From NCBI RefSeq assembly GCF_964355755.1, contig NC_092674.1, positions 27,146,001-27,206,000 of the forward strand: DNA of 60,000 nt. Direction: 5' to 3'. Positions 1-12,825 of the stretch are shown here, piece by piece. A program made the translations under genes and the position numbers. How positions within the stretch are numbered: position 1 is the first letter of the stretch; each line of letters opens with the position of its first letter. The DNA comes from Antedon mediterranea (lineage: Eukaryota; Echinodermata; Crinoidea; Comatulida; Antedonidae). The notes under the pieces were generated by a model. It worked only from the letters and a program-made list of their open reading frames with translations. It did no database searches and was not told the origin of the DNA.

Positions 1-500
1 CTACTTTTTTTTTTTTTAAATCATCCCCAGGAAAATCCCACACTCTTTGATTGTAAATCAATTTCTGACACATGTATGAGAACTCTCTTTTTGATGACAT
101 TTCTTATAAATTAGCAATTAATAAAAGTCTACAGTTAATGATTAAGCAAAGACGGCCCATAAAAGTACAAATTAACTTATTAAGAAACAATTGTACAAAC
201 AAATCATTTAGGCAATTTTATGTACTTCCACAATTTAACAATCATTAATCATTATGTGTCACACAGAATTATCAATAGTGTTCTCATCACAGATATCTGA
301 AAGAATCCATAAAATTACAGATTGAACTGTTAGAACAAAAGTCATCTAATTTTATGTACTATATCTCCACATACTGTATCTCTCCTCAGCTTGTGCTATT
401 TCCTTTGATCCTTTTGTTATGTTATTCATATTTGTACATTAAAGTTATCAATAACCAATAGTATCATATGCAAATTCTAAACACAACGTCACACATGTAT

Positions 501-559
501 CACATGTGATGCCTATATTATATTGGTTGGATTAGACTATGATACAGGCATCACATGTG
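501..559. repeat. Inverted repeat, 14-bp arms
   Basis: The arm cacatgtgatgcct at 501-514 is perfectly complementary to aggcatcacatgtg at 546-559, with a 31-nt AT-rich spacer. Each arm itself begins with the palindrome CACATGTG. It may be the remains of a small MITE; no target duplication was recognised. Confidence 0.6.
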
Positions 560-1055
560 TTGAGGCACAGCATTACAAAATCCACATATGATATTGGACA
601 CATTATAATATACTGTATAGATAATTTTTAAATATTGATTATTGCATTACGAGTGTTATAGCAGTGGCAGACATGTATAACAGATTTTATGTAATAATAC
701 TTTGAAATGACCAAAGAAAGACAAGTCGTAAAAATGAACATTAAACAATTAGTAGAAATTACACTACCAGATTTTTAGGAAATTTACATTCCATATAAGT
801 AGTAATTCTTTTCCAATAGCAATAAAATCATGATTGCAGCTAACATACTTTTATATCAACACATTGAAGGCAATAATACTTAATCACTAAAGAAAAGACA
901 GGCCATAAAAAGGAACATTAAATAATTAAAAAGAAATTACACTACCAGATTTGTTAGACCTTCTAAACTCATCCCCTGAAACATCCTACATTCCTTGTAG
1001 TAAATCTTATTTGTTATATGTTCTAGAAATGTGAAGTTCTAACATGTTTATTACT

Positions 1056-1371
1056 TATTATATAACACCTATATAAATTCCTGTCATTTGATTGGACGAA
1101 TGTGGGTCACATGGCGTGCAATAGTACGCACTATTCAACGATCGTTAAATAGTACTTTTTGAAACATTTTTGTGTACGAAAAAAAAACGTCTAGATGTTA
1201 TATAAAACAAATAATGAATGTTTTGTATTCGTGTAATGGTACAAATAATGGCACTTGGTGAATGATGAAAGGTTATATCAACTCGGCTTTGCCTCGTTGA
1301 TATAACCTTTCATCATTCACCTCGTGCCATTATTTGTACCATTGCACTCATAAACATTCATTATTTGTATA
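1056..1371 (+). mobile_element. 316-bp foldback element, copy 1
   Basis: The sequence matches 20419-20734 over all 316 positions I compared except one (A at 1066, G in the other copy), in the same orientation. The 3' half forms a very long hairpin: about 70-nt arms (roughly 1211-1276 with 1296-1363) that diverge at only a few positions around a loop rich in GC (tcggctttgcctc). The 5' half carries no ORF. The near identity of two copies 19 kb apart indicates recent mobility or gene conversion. The class is not recognised: no clear target duplication, A-tail or tRNA head. Confidence 0.8.
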
Positions 1372-2365
1372 ATAATTAACAACTTTGCATCATTTTCAAT
1401 AAACTTAATCACTAACCAAAAGACAGGCCATAAAAGTGAACATTAAACTATTAGTAAGAAATTATACCAACAGACATTTTGGACAATAAAAACAGAATCC
1501 TAGACAATATGCTGTAAATCTTTTCTAGCCACAATTTTCAAAATGTAGTTAAATTCAAACACAACTGCAACTAATAACTAAGGAAAGGATAGATCATAAA
1601 ATATATTTAAAATAATTTTATTATTAACCCAATTATTTTCATAAATAAGCTGAAAATCAGAACCCAAACATTCACTTGAGCTAGGCCTATTTACTAGCAC
1701 TTTTATTGTTGGTTCTAGTTTAAAAAGCCCACTTAAAAAGGCTTTGTTCAAATCCTACGAACTCCTAGCTACGGGTTCGACAATGTTTTACGTGCAATTT
1801 ATCAGTTTCTATGTCGACTTATTTAAACCACATTTGACTAAATGAACATGTACGTCCTCACTTCCAAGTGGGCTTGTTAAATGTATATTGCATTTGTACA
1901 TCATCGCGGATGTAAAAAGCCTCGGTTGTAAACATTCAAATTGCAAAAGCCATTTAACGATTCACGTATTCTACTCAAGTTGACCCCTTATTTGGGTTTT
2001 TCTATGAAATGGTTTTGAAGTATTAGAACATTCAATGAATGCTGTGGTAGTTTTGTTTATGTCATGAATAGTGAAGGCATGTTCTATCATAATTACTGTA
2101 CATATCCTTTCATTCAATTTTTAGCAATTCTTAAAGATAAAAACTAAAACTTATTTATCTATAAACTATAGCTTTTAAATTTAAATTTAAATGACAGCAA
2201 TGTATTAATTATAATAATATCCTGGATTTATAAAGCGCCTAATATTGTGAAATCATCATTGATTGATAAACAAATTTGTATGACATTTCACTCAACATCC
2301 TTTTATTATCTATGTTTATCTATTATTACTATGACCCCTACCACTACTATTTCAATTAAATGTGG

Positions 2366-2682
2366 ATTTTTGTTTGTTTTATCTTTATACTGGGTGACCT
2401 CTTCAGTCAAAGACTGATCTCCCAGAGGGCCCAGTTGGTGATCAGTGGCCGTGATGTACTAGTACACCGGGGTAACCCCCTACTCGTCTCGAAAGATGTA
2501 CTAGGTTCTTTAAAGTGCACACGAGCAAGTTGTGTACACTGGACCTACGGTTTATAGTCCTTATCCGAGAAGACTCGTTCTACCACCAGAACCATGGAGT
2601 GAGTGAGCCTCGAACCCCTGCCGATGTTATGGCTACGTGATTACGGTTCCACTGTCTTAACCGCTCGGCCACTCACTCACTC
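2366..2682 (-). mobile_element. tRNA-derived SINE
   Basis: On the minus strand the head contains an RNA polymerase III A box (TGGCCGAGCGGTTAAG type, about 2656-2671) and B box (GGGGTTCGAGGC, 2607-2618) like those of tRNA-Ser or tRNA-Leu. A body of about 230 bp with its own short inverted repeats follows, ending in an A-rich tail (plus-strand T-rich at 2366-2390). The 5' side abuts a CACTCACTCACTC run. It lies in intron 4 in the gene's own orientation. The 65-codon plus-strand reading frame here has no coding character. Confidence 0.8.
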
Positions 2683-3310
2683 TGTGAGTGGGGGATCGGA
2701 AGTTAAGAACGATTGTATTTATAGTTAAAGCCAACATGATATATGAAGCAGATAAACAGATATAATAAATATTAAAAAAAATCACATTGCCACCTTCAAT
2801 GTACTTTTCTTCAATGTTTTAATACTAAACTGATTTAGATAAACCCCTGGGCAATGATTTCTGCTAGATTAAACTCTGTGTTTAACTACAGCCTCTAAAA
2901 AAGCATGAGTTTGCAACAGTTGCGTACACTGTTACAATTTGTTCGTAATCCTTTTACATGATTTCTATACGTTTTAGAATACAGCTTTGTTGTGTGATAC
3001 GCCCAGCTTGCAACAGCAGGCAGGCTTCTCCTAAACCTCTTAACACATTTAGCTATTGAAGAAGCAGACGGTAGCGTGAAAAATGATAGTTAAGATTTTA
3101 TGTCACTTCAGTGGAATTAATCAAATTAATTTTTAGTTACTGAAGCTAAGTTTAATAAATAACAATACATTCAAATTGATTACAACAACATTTGAATCAT
3201 TTCTCACCAACAAACAAGAAGACTGATCATTTACCAAGATGGGTGAACCAAATAACTAACCATTTGTATAAATGAATAAAAAGTATATTCTATCATTCAT
3301 AGCCATTAAA

Positions 3311-3326
3311 CAGTGGCGAATCCAGG
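3311..3326 (+). mobile_element. hAT-transposon-like terminal sequence (solo end)
   Basis: The string CAGTGGCGAATCCAGG resembles the terminal inverted repeat that many animal hAT elements carry (CAGTGGCGGATCCAGG type). No matching inverted end was found nearby, so at most this is a fragment. The assignment rests on family knowledge and one short match. Confidence 0.25.
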
Positions 3327-6300
3327 ATTTTTAAATATGACCCAAAAGTCGTGAACTGAGCCTAATGTCCAATCTTTTGCTTTGTAATGTTCTGCGTCTT
3401 ACCTCCTGGAACCACCTATAGGACTAATATTTGATAATAAATGCACACATTACCATACCAATGATAAATTTATTTTTAAATACCTTAATTTGAATGAAGC
3501 CTACAAGATTCTAAAACGTATTTTCTTGTTACATAATGCAGTCTTCACAAATAAAAAAAAAATCACCATACTGGAATGTGGAAACAGAAGGTCAAACTAC
3601 TAATTATTTCAGAAAAGACTCTTCTTTTTATCATCTTAGTATTCATATTAATCACTACCGTACATCACACAATAATACATATTAATCATAGGGTGTTAAG
3701 AGAAGCAACCTTCTGTGTACTATAGTTTGTTTCAACTTTGAACAATACTAGATATTTTTTTACAATGATTGTTTGGAACCCTGTTGGTTCGTAGACTTAA
3801 CATCAATATCAAGGTATAAATACATTGATGGTTTTCATTCGTATTGACCCCGATATGTCGTTAGTTATCACGGCTTTATACATTAATTGACATTGATATC
3901 AGTATTATGATAATGGTTGGTCCAATTAAAAAGGAAAGGACTTTCTTCCAGTTAAGTAATATTTTCTATGGCATTCAATGGCATACAGTTTTGTTTAATA
4001 AAACCAAAATCCACACCAAAAAATAAAAATTGTTTTCATTGTTTTGCCTTGTATAATTTATATATAAAACCATGGAGCAAAAAATGTTTATTAAATTATA
4101 ATGAGGTTACTATTAACATGATTTGTACAAGTATACATCTGCCAGTACAAAAAATAAAATACTTTTCTTAATAATTAATCCATCTTAATATTTAATATTA
4201 ATAATCCAGATTAAGTATTTAATAAAGGAGCATCTGCCAACTAGACTAATCAAATTATTCATCCCAATTAACTAATCTGAAGATTAAATTTTATTTTTCA
4301 CATCAATTGATACAATGCATTTAATAAAAAAATGTATTTTTAAGTTTACTTAAGATTGCCAGAATAAATCATTATCTGATCTTCATCTTTTAAGAGACAT
4401 ATTTTTCATTTATAATATAAGACCTTCCCTACAAATTTAGAATTTAATTCATGATTATATACTTCTACAAACTATTTAAAGTTAAAAATATTAAACTAAA
4501 TTGGACAAAAAGGAAGGGAAAACCACATTTAAAAACTTTCACATTTTTTTTAGAATTGTATAAATTTCTTACGGCAAGTCTCAACAAAGTTTCCTTTTAG
4601 TTAAGCAAACATTGATTGTGTACTAAAAGGGTTATGCTAAATTCAAATCTCAAAACCCCCTCAGCAAGATATATACAGTATTCTTTATATTCTAAGCAAA
4701 TTATGTGCTTATTTGTTATTGAAGGCCGATATGGTTCTAAGCCCTATTGATTAGGTGCGTAAGAGCCTCTTGTCTCCCTGGCTTAGCAGACGCTTAAGCC
4801 TTGGTCGGGGACAATACAGATTACAAGACAAACAAAAACACAACCAAATAAACCTGCCTTCATCTATGTAGTCTCACAAAGAAGTTATATTGGATAATTG
4901 ATTTTCTTGATTTTTATGTGTCTTGTAATTTTGATAGTTGCAATTGTAAAAAAAATACACTAAACTTCAACAAGTCATAAATAATAATAGATTTCAATAA
5001 AAAATTTGAAAAAAAAAAAGATTTTAAATATATTTTTTTAAAAATAACACTCACAAAGGAACGTTGTCCATGCAGGTATGTTTCACATAATTAATTTGAC
5101 AAACTGTCGATGGAAGTATAGAGGGCAGTATTGAAGCTCGTACAGTATTTATTGATAATTGTTTACAAATCAAAATTACTTGCTTCCTAATTATATCCTC
5201 CATTACAATACGTATAGTGAAAATTGAGCAATAGTGAATAATCAAACACACATACTACAATTATACTCAATGAATTGCTTAAAGTATGCAAATGACCTCT
5301 AGGTCGTAGTTGACCATTGTCTATTGATTGTGAAGAAGACAAATGAAGATAATTATTAGGTTGTAGACATTGGTTTGATTGACTAGGCTAAATCCCTCGA
5401 CTTGTTGACTATTCAAAGTGAATGGAAAGCAGATTCATTCTCCAATTCATTATTGAATATTTTAACTGTTTAATGTGAGATATATGGTAATTATATCCCT
5501 GTAATGATCAGTCTCTCCTTAGAAATTGTTGAAGAGTAGTACTAAAATTATGTCAAATTATTTATCCAAAAATACTTCACACCAAAATACTGAATAGAAA
5601 CATTTTTATTTTCGTATTTTTGCGAAAATATAAAATAATTTTTTTCAGCTGCTGCTTTTACTTTTTTTTGCGAGCTTTTCCAACTTTTCAAAGTCCTTGA
5701 TTGGCAGCAAAGAATTATAATAATAAAAAATAATTTGTTTTTCATATTTGCTAAAACATATTTGATAAAGATGTCATGACAGGATAACAACCAGGTATGA
5801 CCTCTAGTGACCTTTTATTGATTATGTTATCTAGAGCGTTGCATAAGATTATTATTATTCCTATTATTCACTTGTCATAGCATATAGAAACGTTGAGCAA
5901 GATTGATGCATTTCAAACCACAGAATAATAAAGCTTTAAAACTAGCTTTAAAATGCCTGCTTCTGCTCACATTGTGGATAACAATTATACACTTTACGAA
6001 ATATTTCTAGGATTTTAACAATGTTTAGGTTGAGTTCACATTTTAATAGTAGCTTCTGTGTTCTGGTTCATTTAAATTCTATATCAAATAACAAACGGGT
6101 CTGAACCATCGGTGACTTCATTTTAAACACTCTCTGCCGAACTGTCCTACATTTCTTAAACTTTAGAAAAACTAACTCTCACATTTCATTTAAAAGTTTA
6201 CTGGGCATGTATTAATAATGTAGTTGACTCATAATTCATAAATTTGAACCCAAAAAAATCTACCTATATTTTATGACCACTCTTTATTATCACGGTTGGA

Positions 6301-7630
6301 AATAAATCTACCTCCAAGAAACATATTTCATATAAACACCCAACAAAAACAACACTTTTTATCCTGAGTATAACTACCTTGTTTGTGAACCAGAAAATTA
6401 TACCACCTCTGACAGAACATAAGGTAGCAATCGATTTCCTCCTAATACTTCTTTAAAAACAAACTTTGGATCACTTTTCTGAAACTAAGCGTAGAGAACA
6501 CAAACTTGACAAATATACTATGGGAAAGGTATCACTATTCCTATTGATGGCCGTGACATCAAACTTATTGGAGATTTGTTTATAATTTGAAAAACAAATC
6601 GGCATTAAGTGGTGTGAAAATGTCAAGTAATCAACCGCTAAGAGATCAATGCTAATGGTAATTTCTAGCTGGTATTTTGACCTAGATACAATTTCATATC
6701 CAAACAACGACAATGACAGAGTACCGTAGGAGGTAGTGATTCTCATATATAAAATAGTATATGATTAGTATTGTCATGTGACTACATGAAAAACAGCTGG
6801 AATACAAGTAGATTAACATACATTGTTGATAAATATGAAATTTAATCAAATAAATGGGGAAATTATCGAATCATATTATAAATATATGGGAAAATGTCAT
6901 CTTATCCGTACAGTACTTGGCAAAGAAGACAGGGGCAAAGGGGGCTTTTTTTCTTCTCCTTTCAATTTCAATGTACTGTAGGCTCACACACTAACAGTAA
7001 CAATCACATAAATAGCCTATTTATCACACATCACATTCACTATCACAAATATGTCATATACCACCAGTACACATAATATTTTGTTTGTTTTATCAGTACA
7101 TTTACAAACTGTAGGCCTAAACGAAATATTTCACATTGTTTTCTATTTTCATCAAAACCTGTTATCAGCCAACATCTACTTGCTGTAATTTTAATCTTCA
7201 TATTAGCAAATTATTTGAATAAAAAAACTACAAAAAGTAAACAGAATGCAGGAAGTATTAAGAAATGAGTATAAAAGATAAAACCGTCCCTTCGGCAACA
7301 TGAACCCCGTATTATTTCAAGCGTTTTCTTCTGAGCCTCCCAACCGTAAGCAATTTACCTGAGCAGGTAGGTTGGTATGTCATATTACCTTGCAAAGTCT
7401 GGAAGGCCAAGGACCTATACAAGTTTTGTTATTGGCCTAAAAATCTAATTAATTGAGCGGTTTTGAACATACAAACAAAATTAAATGGGCTGTGAATTTT
7501 AAGGACTATAAATATATATAATTATTCTGCAGTATTGAATCACAAAATGTTTAATAAAAGGGGAATCAGTTTATTAAAATCACCACAAACCAAGTTTAGC
7601 ACCTTTTGGGGTGGGGTAACAAATAGGATG

Positions 7631-7712
7631 TCTCCAAATTTAGTAGTGATATGCTTACATATGGTAGTGACATCATGTCCATTGGGCACATCACATTTTT
7701 TTGTCACATAAA
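7631..7712 (-). repeat. Dispersed repeat, copy 1 (inverted relative to 14250-14346)
   Basis: The reverse complement matches 14250-14346 in order: CTTTATGTGACA, TGTGATGTGCCCA, ATGATGTCA, CACTACCATAT, AGCATATCACTAC. The flanking motif gagctttagaaatg lies to the right of both copies in the same orientation, so the inner segment appears flipped between the two loci. It has no coding potential. Confidence 0.6.
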
Positions 7713-9580
7713 GTGTGATACTGTGGACAGAGCTTTAGAAATGCATAATGAGAATATCACATCATTTTAAAATTACATTTGAAAGTTAGGAAAGTAGAAC
7801 GCATTTGAATAAGTTCAGATAACATAAACAAATTACTATATACATATATATTACAAAAGTTAAATTTACTGGATTGTCCAACCAAATCATATGAACCAAT
7901 AATTAATTTTCCTTTCCGCTTTATGTACAATGCGTCTGCACATATAATGCTAGAACACATTCACTCGAAGAATGTTGTAAAACAAACAAGTTTAACATAG
8001 CTATGGCAACATGAAGTTGAACGTACTTGCTGTATTAATTACCACAAGTCTCATGGGTTAAGGTCTTGTGATAGGTCACCCTGTACATGACCCATGGGCG
8101 CCACCTATCATGAACATTTAAAGCACCATACACATTTTAGGTGTCGGTGTATCCTGTGCTAATAAACATACACAGTAGACACTTGTCAAAATAATCCAAT
8201 GCTGTTGCAATTTTGTAAGCGACAAAGTATGCATAATTTAAATAAAGGAAAAACATGATCTTGGTTGGGGATAAAATTCTGGATCATGATGTCACACAAA
8301 TTGAAATAAATAAATGACATGCCAAAGATAATGATAAAGAACTACATACATCTGTATAAACATTGAAGGTGGGTACTCAATCATCCATATTCTCTTATTA
8401 TTATGAATGGTAAGTTTATACGAATTATTCCTAATTCAACTACATGATTTTTGACAACTCAATTCTCTGCTATCTGAAGAACTAATTTAAAATGTGTTAT
8501 ATATACAGTAGTAGAATACTGACTAATAATTAGAGTATTACCAGTTAATAAATTATATTATATTAAAAATGTTTAAAGACAGCCAAATGATTGAAATGAA
8601 GAGTTTACACTTTTGCTGCTGCTATTTAGACAAACAAATCTTTTTCATAATAATTAGAACAGAATCAAGTTGTGCGCGATTTGTTATAAGTAAACACACA
8701 TTTCCATGTCAATGCAGGCATTTACTCTATAGTCATTTACATTTCTAATTATTTATTTTCATGGAGATCAACACAATGATATTTAATGGCAGTACGTTTA
8801 ACTATACTGACACCCTGATCAGAATCTAGTTGGGAATAATGTGACTGAACTCAAACTCAAGGGTTTATCCCATTCACGCAAATCACTACGCCCTTAAGGA
8901 AGGGCAGTGAACAAGGCTAACAAGAAGAAATCTTTATATAGTAGATTTAGTAAATATATAAACACCCAGAACTAAGATTATGTGTGGAAAATACTTGTAA
9001 AATCAAAGGAGTACTTCATTGTTGATACATTTGTGATTAAGTATTTGCTTCTAGCTATAATTTGCGTGCCAATTTTGAGGATTATAGATTGAGGATTGTA
9101 CCATTCAATTTCAAAGCGTATTTGTAATAAGAAACTACTTTAGGCGTATTGTTCAGTAGTCTGAACTCGGGTTAAATAAATTTCACCCTTTTTACAAATT
9201 ACCAGATTAACAGAATAATTTCCTAATATAAAACCACAAGTACTATAAGATTAAGATTTTAATCGGGTAGAATATAAAATAAAAAGATACATTTTCCCAC
9301 AGTGTTGTCACAAAAGGTTTACCTGTTTCCACATATTGGAAAATATTCAATTCAAATTTATTTCCTTTCTTTTTTTTATTATAAAACTATAACAATAAAA
9401 TAGTAAATGGCATTAACATAGGAAGGAGCTAGAAAAAAGTAAGATATATTATGCTGTGATTATATTGAATATTACAGAAACTAATAGTTGTATTTTTGTT
9501 TTGCAGGTTTCCCTCGGGAGAGTATGCGCTTTTGTCGGTTTATCCAAGCATGAAATAGAAAAAGGTAACATAACACTTAC

Positions 9581-10678
9581 CAGCATCTCTTGCAGTGACT
9601 GTTAAGCTGTAAGTTTCTGTCGTTTCTCTATCTAAGGCTTGTTCAATGCTTATATATCCAGTAGAAGGGTCAATAGTGAAAAGAGCACTATCATAGCTGC
9701 CAACCAGGCTGTATGTAAGTTGACTGTTAGAATTGGAATCCAAGTCGGTGGCAGATATCTGGTTTATGATGACAGGAAGACTCTGGGCATTCTCTAACAC
9801 GTTGATTGTGTATGGAGAATCCTGGAAGACTGGTGTGTAGTCATTGACGTCGGAGATATCAATGTTGACGTTGGTGGTGGCATAAAGTGGTGATCTACTG
9901 CTATCTTCAGCTTGGATGGTGATTGTGTAACTGGATGTACGTTCGCGATCTAAACGATTCCTTGAGTACAGAATGCCTCTTGATGGATCAATACCAAAAT
10001 CATTGTTTGTGTTCCCACTTATGATTGTAAAGATGAGTTCACCATTAGCTCCTTCATCTGCATCCGTGGCAGTTACCTCAAGGAATTCCACACCTACTGG
10101 CAGACTTTCTGACACTGTGACATGAGGAGAGTCAACCAGGAACACTGGTGGATTATCGTTGCTATCAGTGATCTCAACAGCAATGTTCATTGAAGAACTC
10201 TGCACTGGTTGCCCTTTATCGCTGGCAATCACCATCAATGTATATTGTGCGATGCTCTCTCTGTCCAGCTGTCCCCACACTTGCAGGTTTCCATCTGCAT
10301 CTAAACGGAAGGCATCACCAGGAACCGGAGACATACTATAACTGACATAACTATTCTCTGTCGCATCTGGATCTGTGGCACGAATGACCATGATAACGGA
10401 ACCAATGATGGTGTTTTCTGGAACTGAAATTTCATCCAGATTTGTGAATTGTGGAGCGTTGTCATTGATATCACTAAGAAGGATCGACACCTGTGCAGTA
10501 CCAGATCTTGCCATTGAGGCATCACTTGGTTGATCAGTGGCAGTGACAGCGAGGTTGTAGAAAGCCTTAGACTCCCTGTCAAGCTGTTTGTTAGTATAAA
10601 TATATCCTTCATCATTCACAGTAAAAAGGTTACCAGAATTACCAGATGTAATGGAGTATTTTATCATGGCATTATCAC
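9581..10678 (-). CDS. dchs1: Dachsous-like protocadherin, coding exon 4 (last in window)
   Basis: This exon encodes most of cadherin repeat EC19, all of EC20 and EC21, and most of EC22. Calcium-binding motifs are visible: linkers DINDNAPQF, DSNDNPPVF and the variant DVNDYTPVF, DRE motifs in each repeat, and DxD/DAD motifs. The acceptor (tttttag before 10678) and donor (G|GTAAGT after 9581) are canonical. The exon enters in phase 1, completing the glycine codon split from exon 3, and leaves in phase 1 within the DAG of EC22, so translation continues in an exon outside the window. The ATG-less upstream extension and the ten or so residues past the donor in the open frame are intronic. The exon reads as intact coding sequence without stops or frameshifts. 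Confidence 0.9.
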
Positions 10679-12365
10679 CTAAAAATAAAAAGGATATCAA
10701 ATGTTGTTAACACATAAATAAAAGACTATGGTATTCTAAAATTAGTACAAAAAACAGATGTCATTAAATTACGATTTCAATTCCACAGAAAATCAAGGGT
10801 CAACTTTATAAAATTGTATTTATATGAGATCACAAGCATTCCAATAGCAAAAATTATACGCAAGATTTGATTCGGAATGATTTGGAAAAATCTCAAGTAC
10901 TTTGCTCCCAAAGTATAGGTACAATAAATACCACCAACAGTTACCTATTCAAGCTACCTTATGTAATTTCTATCGAGGATACGAACGGATCGATTTACCT
11001 CGACAAAAGAAATAATAACAAAGATCAGGCTAAGTACTAATTGTACTTAAGGAATATTAAAAGCCCCACTTGATATAAAAGGGTACATATTCCTAACCTT
11101 AGGGTATAATTTTACACATAAGTACAATATAATATTTGATTATGATGCATTAGAGCAATACTATTATAATTTTAGGACCCTGGGATTGCATCACTATCCG
11201 GGCCCAGACATATTGTTTTGTTAAAGACCCCTTCCCTGCAATTTTGGACGTTTTTTGGAAAATAATACATATATATCACTTTAAAAACATTAAACCATGT
11301 CATTCCTTGTCTTAAATGTACGTTTTATGGTAAATTATGATAAAAAGTGAGAAACAATGCACTACCTAAGTAGCTCGCGGCGATCGACCTCTCGTGGACG
11401 GTCTTAGGCCTAGCCTAGCTAGGCTTAGTTTTGTAGGCCTAGCTGGTAAACATCGGTAACGTACGAACATCGTACGCGAGCTATATACCTAGCCTGACGT
11501 TGTATAGTTGCTGCATTAATTGTCTTTCTATTTTTGCCAGACTCCGTTGATACAAATTGGGGAAAACCCGGTATTTTCGCTGAAAAGTTAGGAGTCTTCC
11601 ATTTGTTTTGGCCTCACGATCGATCGAAAAGTGGGCGAATTACAGGTGAAAAACAAAAATATCAATCCGCGCGCAATGCATTTTGGGATTTATAGCGGGC
11701 CGCTATAATTATTAGAATCGACTTATTTTTCACATTTTTAACCGTTTAAAGACGAAAAAAGTTATCGCAATAGGACCATATAGTATTATTTTTACATTAA
11801 ATATAGTTTGTGATCTTAAATTAGATCTAAAAAACATAGGGAATGGGGCTTTAAGATTTCTCCACACTTCATGCTATAACCAGGAGGAACTAGGCAGGCA
11901 TGCCTACATAAAAATGAAGTTGACATAAATTAATAATTGACAGATATAAGCACTTTCACAGGTTTAGTTTGTATGTATCACAAATGTTATTACTTCTGTG
12001 GTATAAACGTGTTTTTCGTAGGCCCTAAGGTGCTATCAGCAATTGTCATTAGGCTACCAGCATGACCCTACTGGAAAGCCTGCATGCAACTTTAGTCGTA
12101 ACAGAGCCTAGCACTATTCTGCTACTGTTTCGTTGACATATTGAAATCATGTTTATTTTTACAGCCGATTGTATGAATGACAAAAGGAAATACAATTTTA
12201 ATTTCCTGGTGGAATATATTTTGTTTGTTTTATTCTTTGGTAATGTGAATTGACTTGGTTTTATCACCATCATATAAATGATTTAAATTCTAATCATATG
12301 CTATGCATATTTGAATTTCTTAAATAACAATGTCACTTTATCCAGGTTAGCATGTTAAAACTCAC
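10679..12365 (-). other. Intron 3 of the Dachsous-like gene
   Basis: Donor G|GTGAGT (plus 12360-12366) and acceptor tttttag (10679 side) bound this 1687-bp phase-1 intron. It holds a TTAA-flanked transposon derivative (11225-11850), whose CpG-containing interior contrasts with the AT-rich remainder. Nothing else was recognised. Confidence 0.85.
11225..11850. mobile_element. Non-autonomous TTAA-flanked DNA transposon (piggyBac-like)
   Basis: The two ends form terminal inverted repeats (left AGACCCCTTCCCTG, right read inward AGCCCCATTCCCTA, with a small offset) and are bordered by TTAA at 11221-11224 and 11851-11854, the target duplication typical of piggyBac-type elements. The interior (about 626 bp) has no long ORF but is richer in G+C and CpG than its surroundings and carries two TAGGCCTA octamers. 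Class assignment rests on the TTAA target and inverted ends only. Confidence 0.6.
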
Positions 12366-12567
12366 CAGAATCAGCATCTTGAGCAGTGACCTGAAGAATC
12401 TGTGTTCCGATTGAAGTATTCTCCAAAACCCATTTTTCATATTGATCAGGTACAAAGAAAGGAGAGTTATCGTTGACATCAAAGACACTGACGTAGACAG
12501 TTGCGGTGGAAGAGCGAGACGTAGAACCTTTATCGTTTGCTTGAACAGTAAGAGCATAATAAGCCCG
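12366..12567 (-). CDS. dchs1: Dachsous-like protocadherin, coding exon 3
   Basis: This 202-bp exon begins after acceptor ttcctcctag and starts R-A-Y-Y-A-L-T-V, completing the last strands of EC18. It then encodes the linker DVNDNSPFF and the first third of EC19 up to DADSG. It enters in phase 0 and ends in phase 1 (first base of a Gly codon) at a GTGAGT donor. The join LDYES|RAYYALTV with exon 2 and DADSG|DNAMIKYS with exon 4 restores uninterrupted cadherin consensus, which fixes both boundaries. An open frame of 74 codons on the same strand, in another frame over the same bases, is a shadow. Confidence 0.92.
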
Positions 12568-12825
12568 CTAGGAGGAAAATATTGTGAAATAAATATCTCA
12601 AATAAACAAATATTTGCAAAAATTTCATATCAATAATACTTTAAAATGTTTCAAAAGTTGATTGGTCAAGAGATTTAATGTTACTATTAAATGTTTCAGA
12701 AAAGAAGGGGTGAATGACTGTACCATTTACTAAGGGGTATCTTTCATTCAGAGTCATATATATTCCAAAAAAATATGTAAACGTAGACATAAAATAGTCT
12801 AAGATAATGAAAATAATAAACATAC
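12568..12825 (-). other. Intron 2 of the Dachsous-like gene
   Basis: This short (258-bp) phase-0 intron runs from donor GTATGT (plus 12820-12825) to acceptor ttcctcctag. It is AT-rich with nothing else recognised. Confidence 0.9.

Larger units (their letters stand above)
100..1620. repeat. Degenerate ~80-bp repeated motif, about five irregularly spaced copies
   Basis: A motif of the form taatcactaa-n-aaagacaggccataaaa followed by gaacattaaa-n-aattagtaagaaattacac and accagattttt recurs near 125, 702, 883, 1405 and 1572, always on the plus strand. Copies at 883 and 1405 are clearest; those at 125 and 1572 are strongly diverged. A second shared segment (catcct...gtaaatctt) follows some copies, near 20, 980 and 1490. 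This looks like an old tandem or segmental duplication broken up by later insertions, one of which is the foldback element at 1056-1371. Confidence 0.55.
1..9580 (-). other. Intron 4 of the Dachsous-like gene (incomplete)
   Basis: This stretch follows the splice donor of coding exon 4 on the minus strand and runs off the left edge of the window. I looked on the minus strand for further cadherin-type coding sequence (DxNDN linkers, DRE motifs) and saw none, so the next exon should lie beyond position 1. The region is AT-rich and holds a degenerate 80-bp repeat cluster (about 100-1620), a foldback element (1056-1371), a SINE (about 2366-2682), a hAT-like end (3311-3326) and a dispersed repeat (7631-7712). 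From about 3400 to 7600 and from 7770 to 9580 I see nothing beyond AT-rich sequence. Confidence 0.75.

Noticed and set aside
2607-2681. A functional tRNA-Ser/Leu gene
   Set aside because: A and B boxes are present, but the acceptor arm does not pair and a SINE body and A-rich tail follow.
10301-10615. 104-codon minus-strand frame overlapping exon 4
   Set aside because: It is an out-of-frame shadow of the cadherin exon, which carries the conserved motifs.
12333-12557. 74-codon minus-strand frame over exon 3
   Set aside because: It is in a different frame from the RAYYALTV...NDNSPFF reading that joins exons 2 and 4 and extends past the splice donor.
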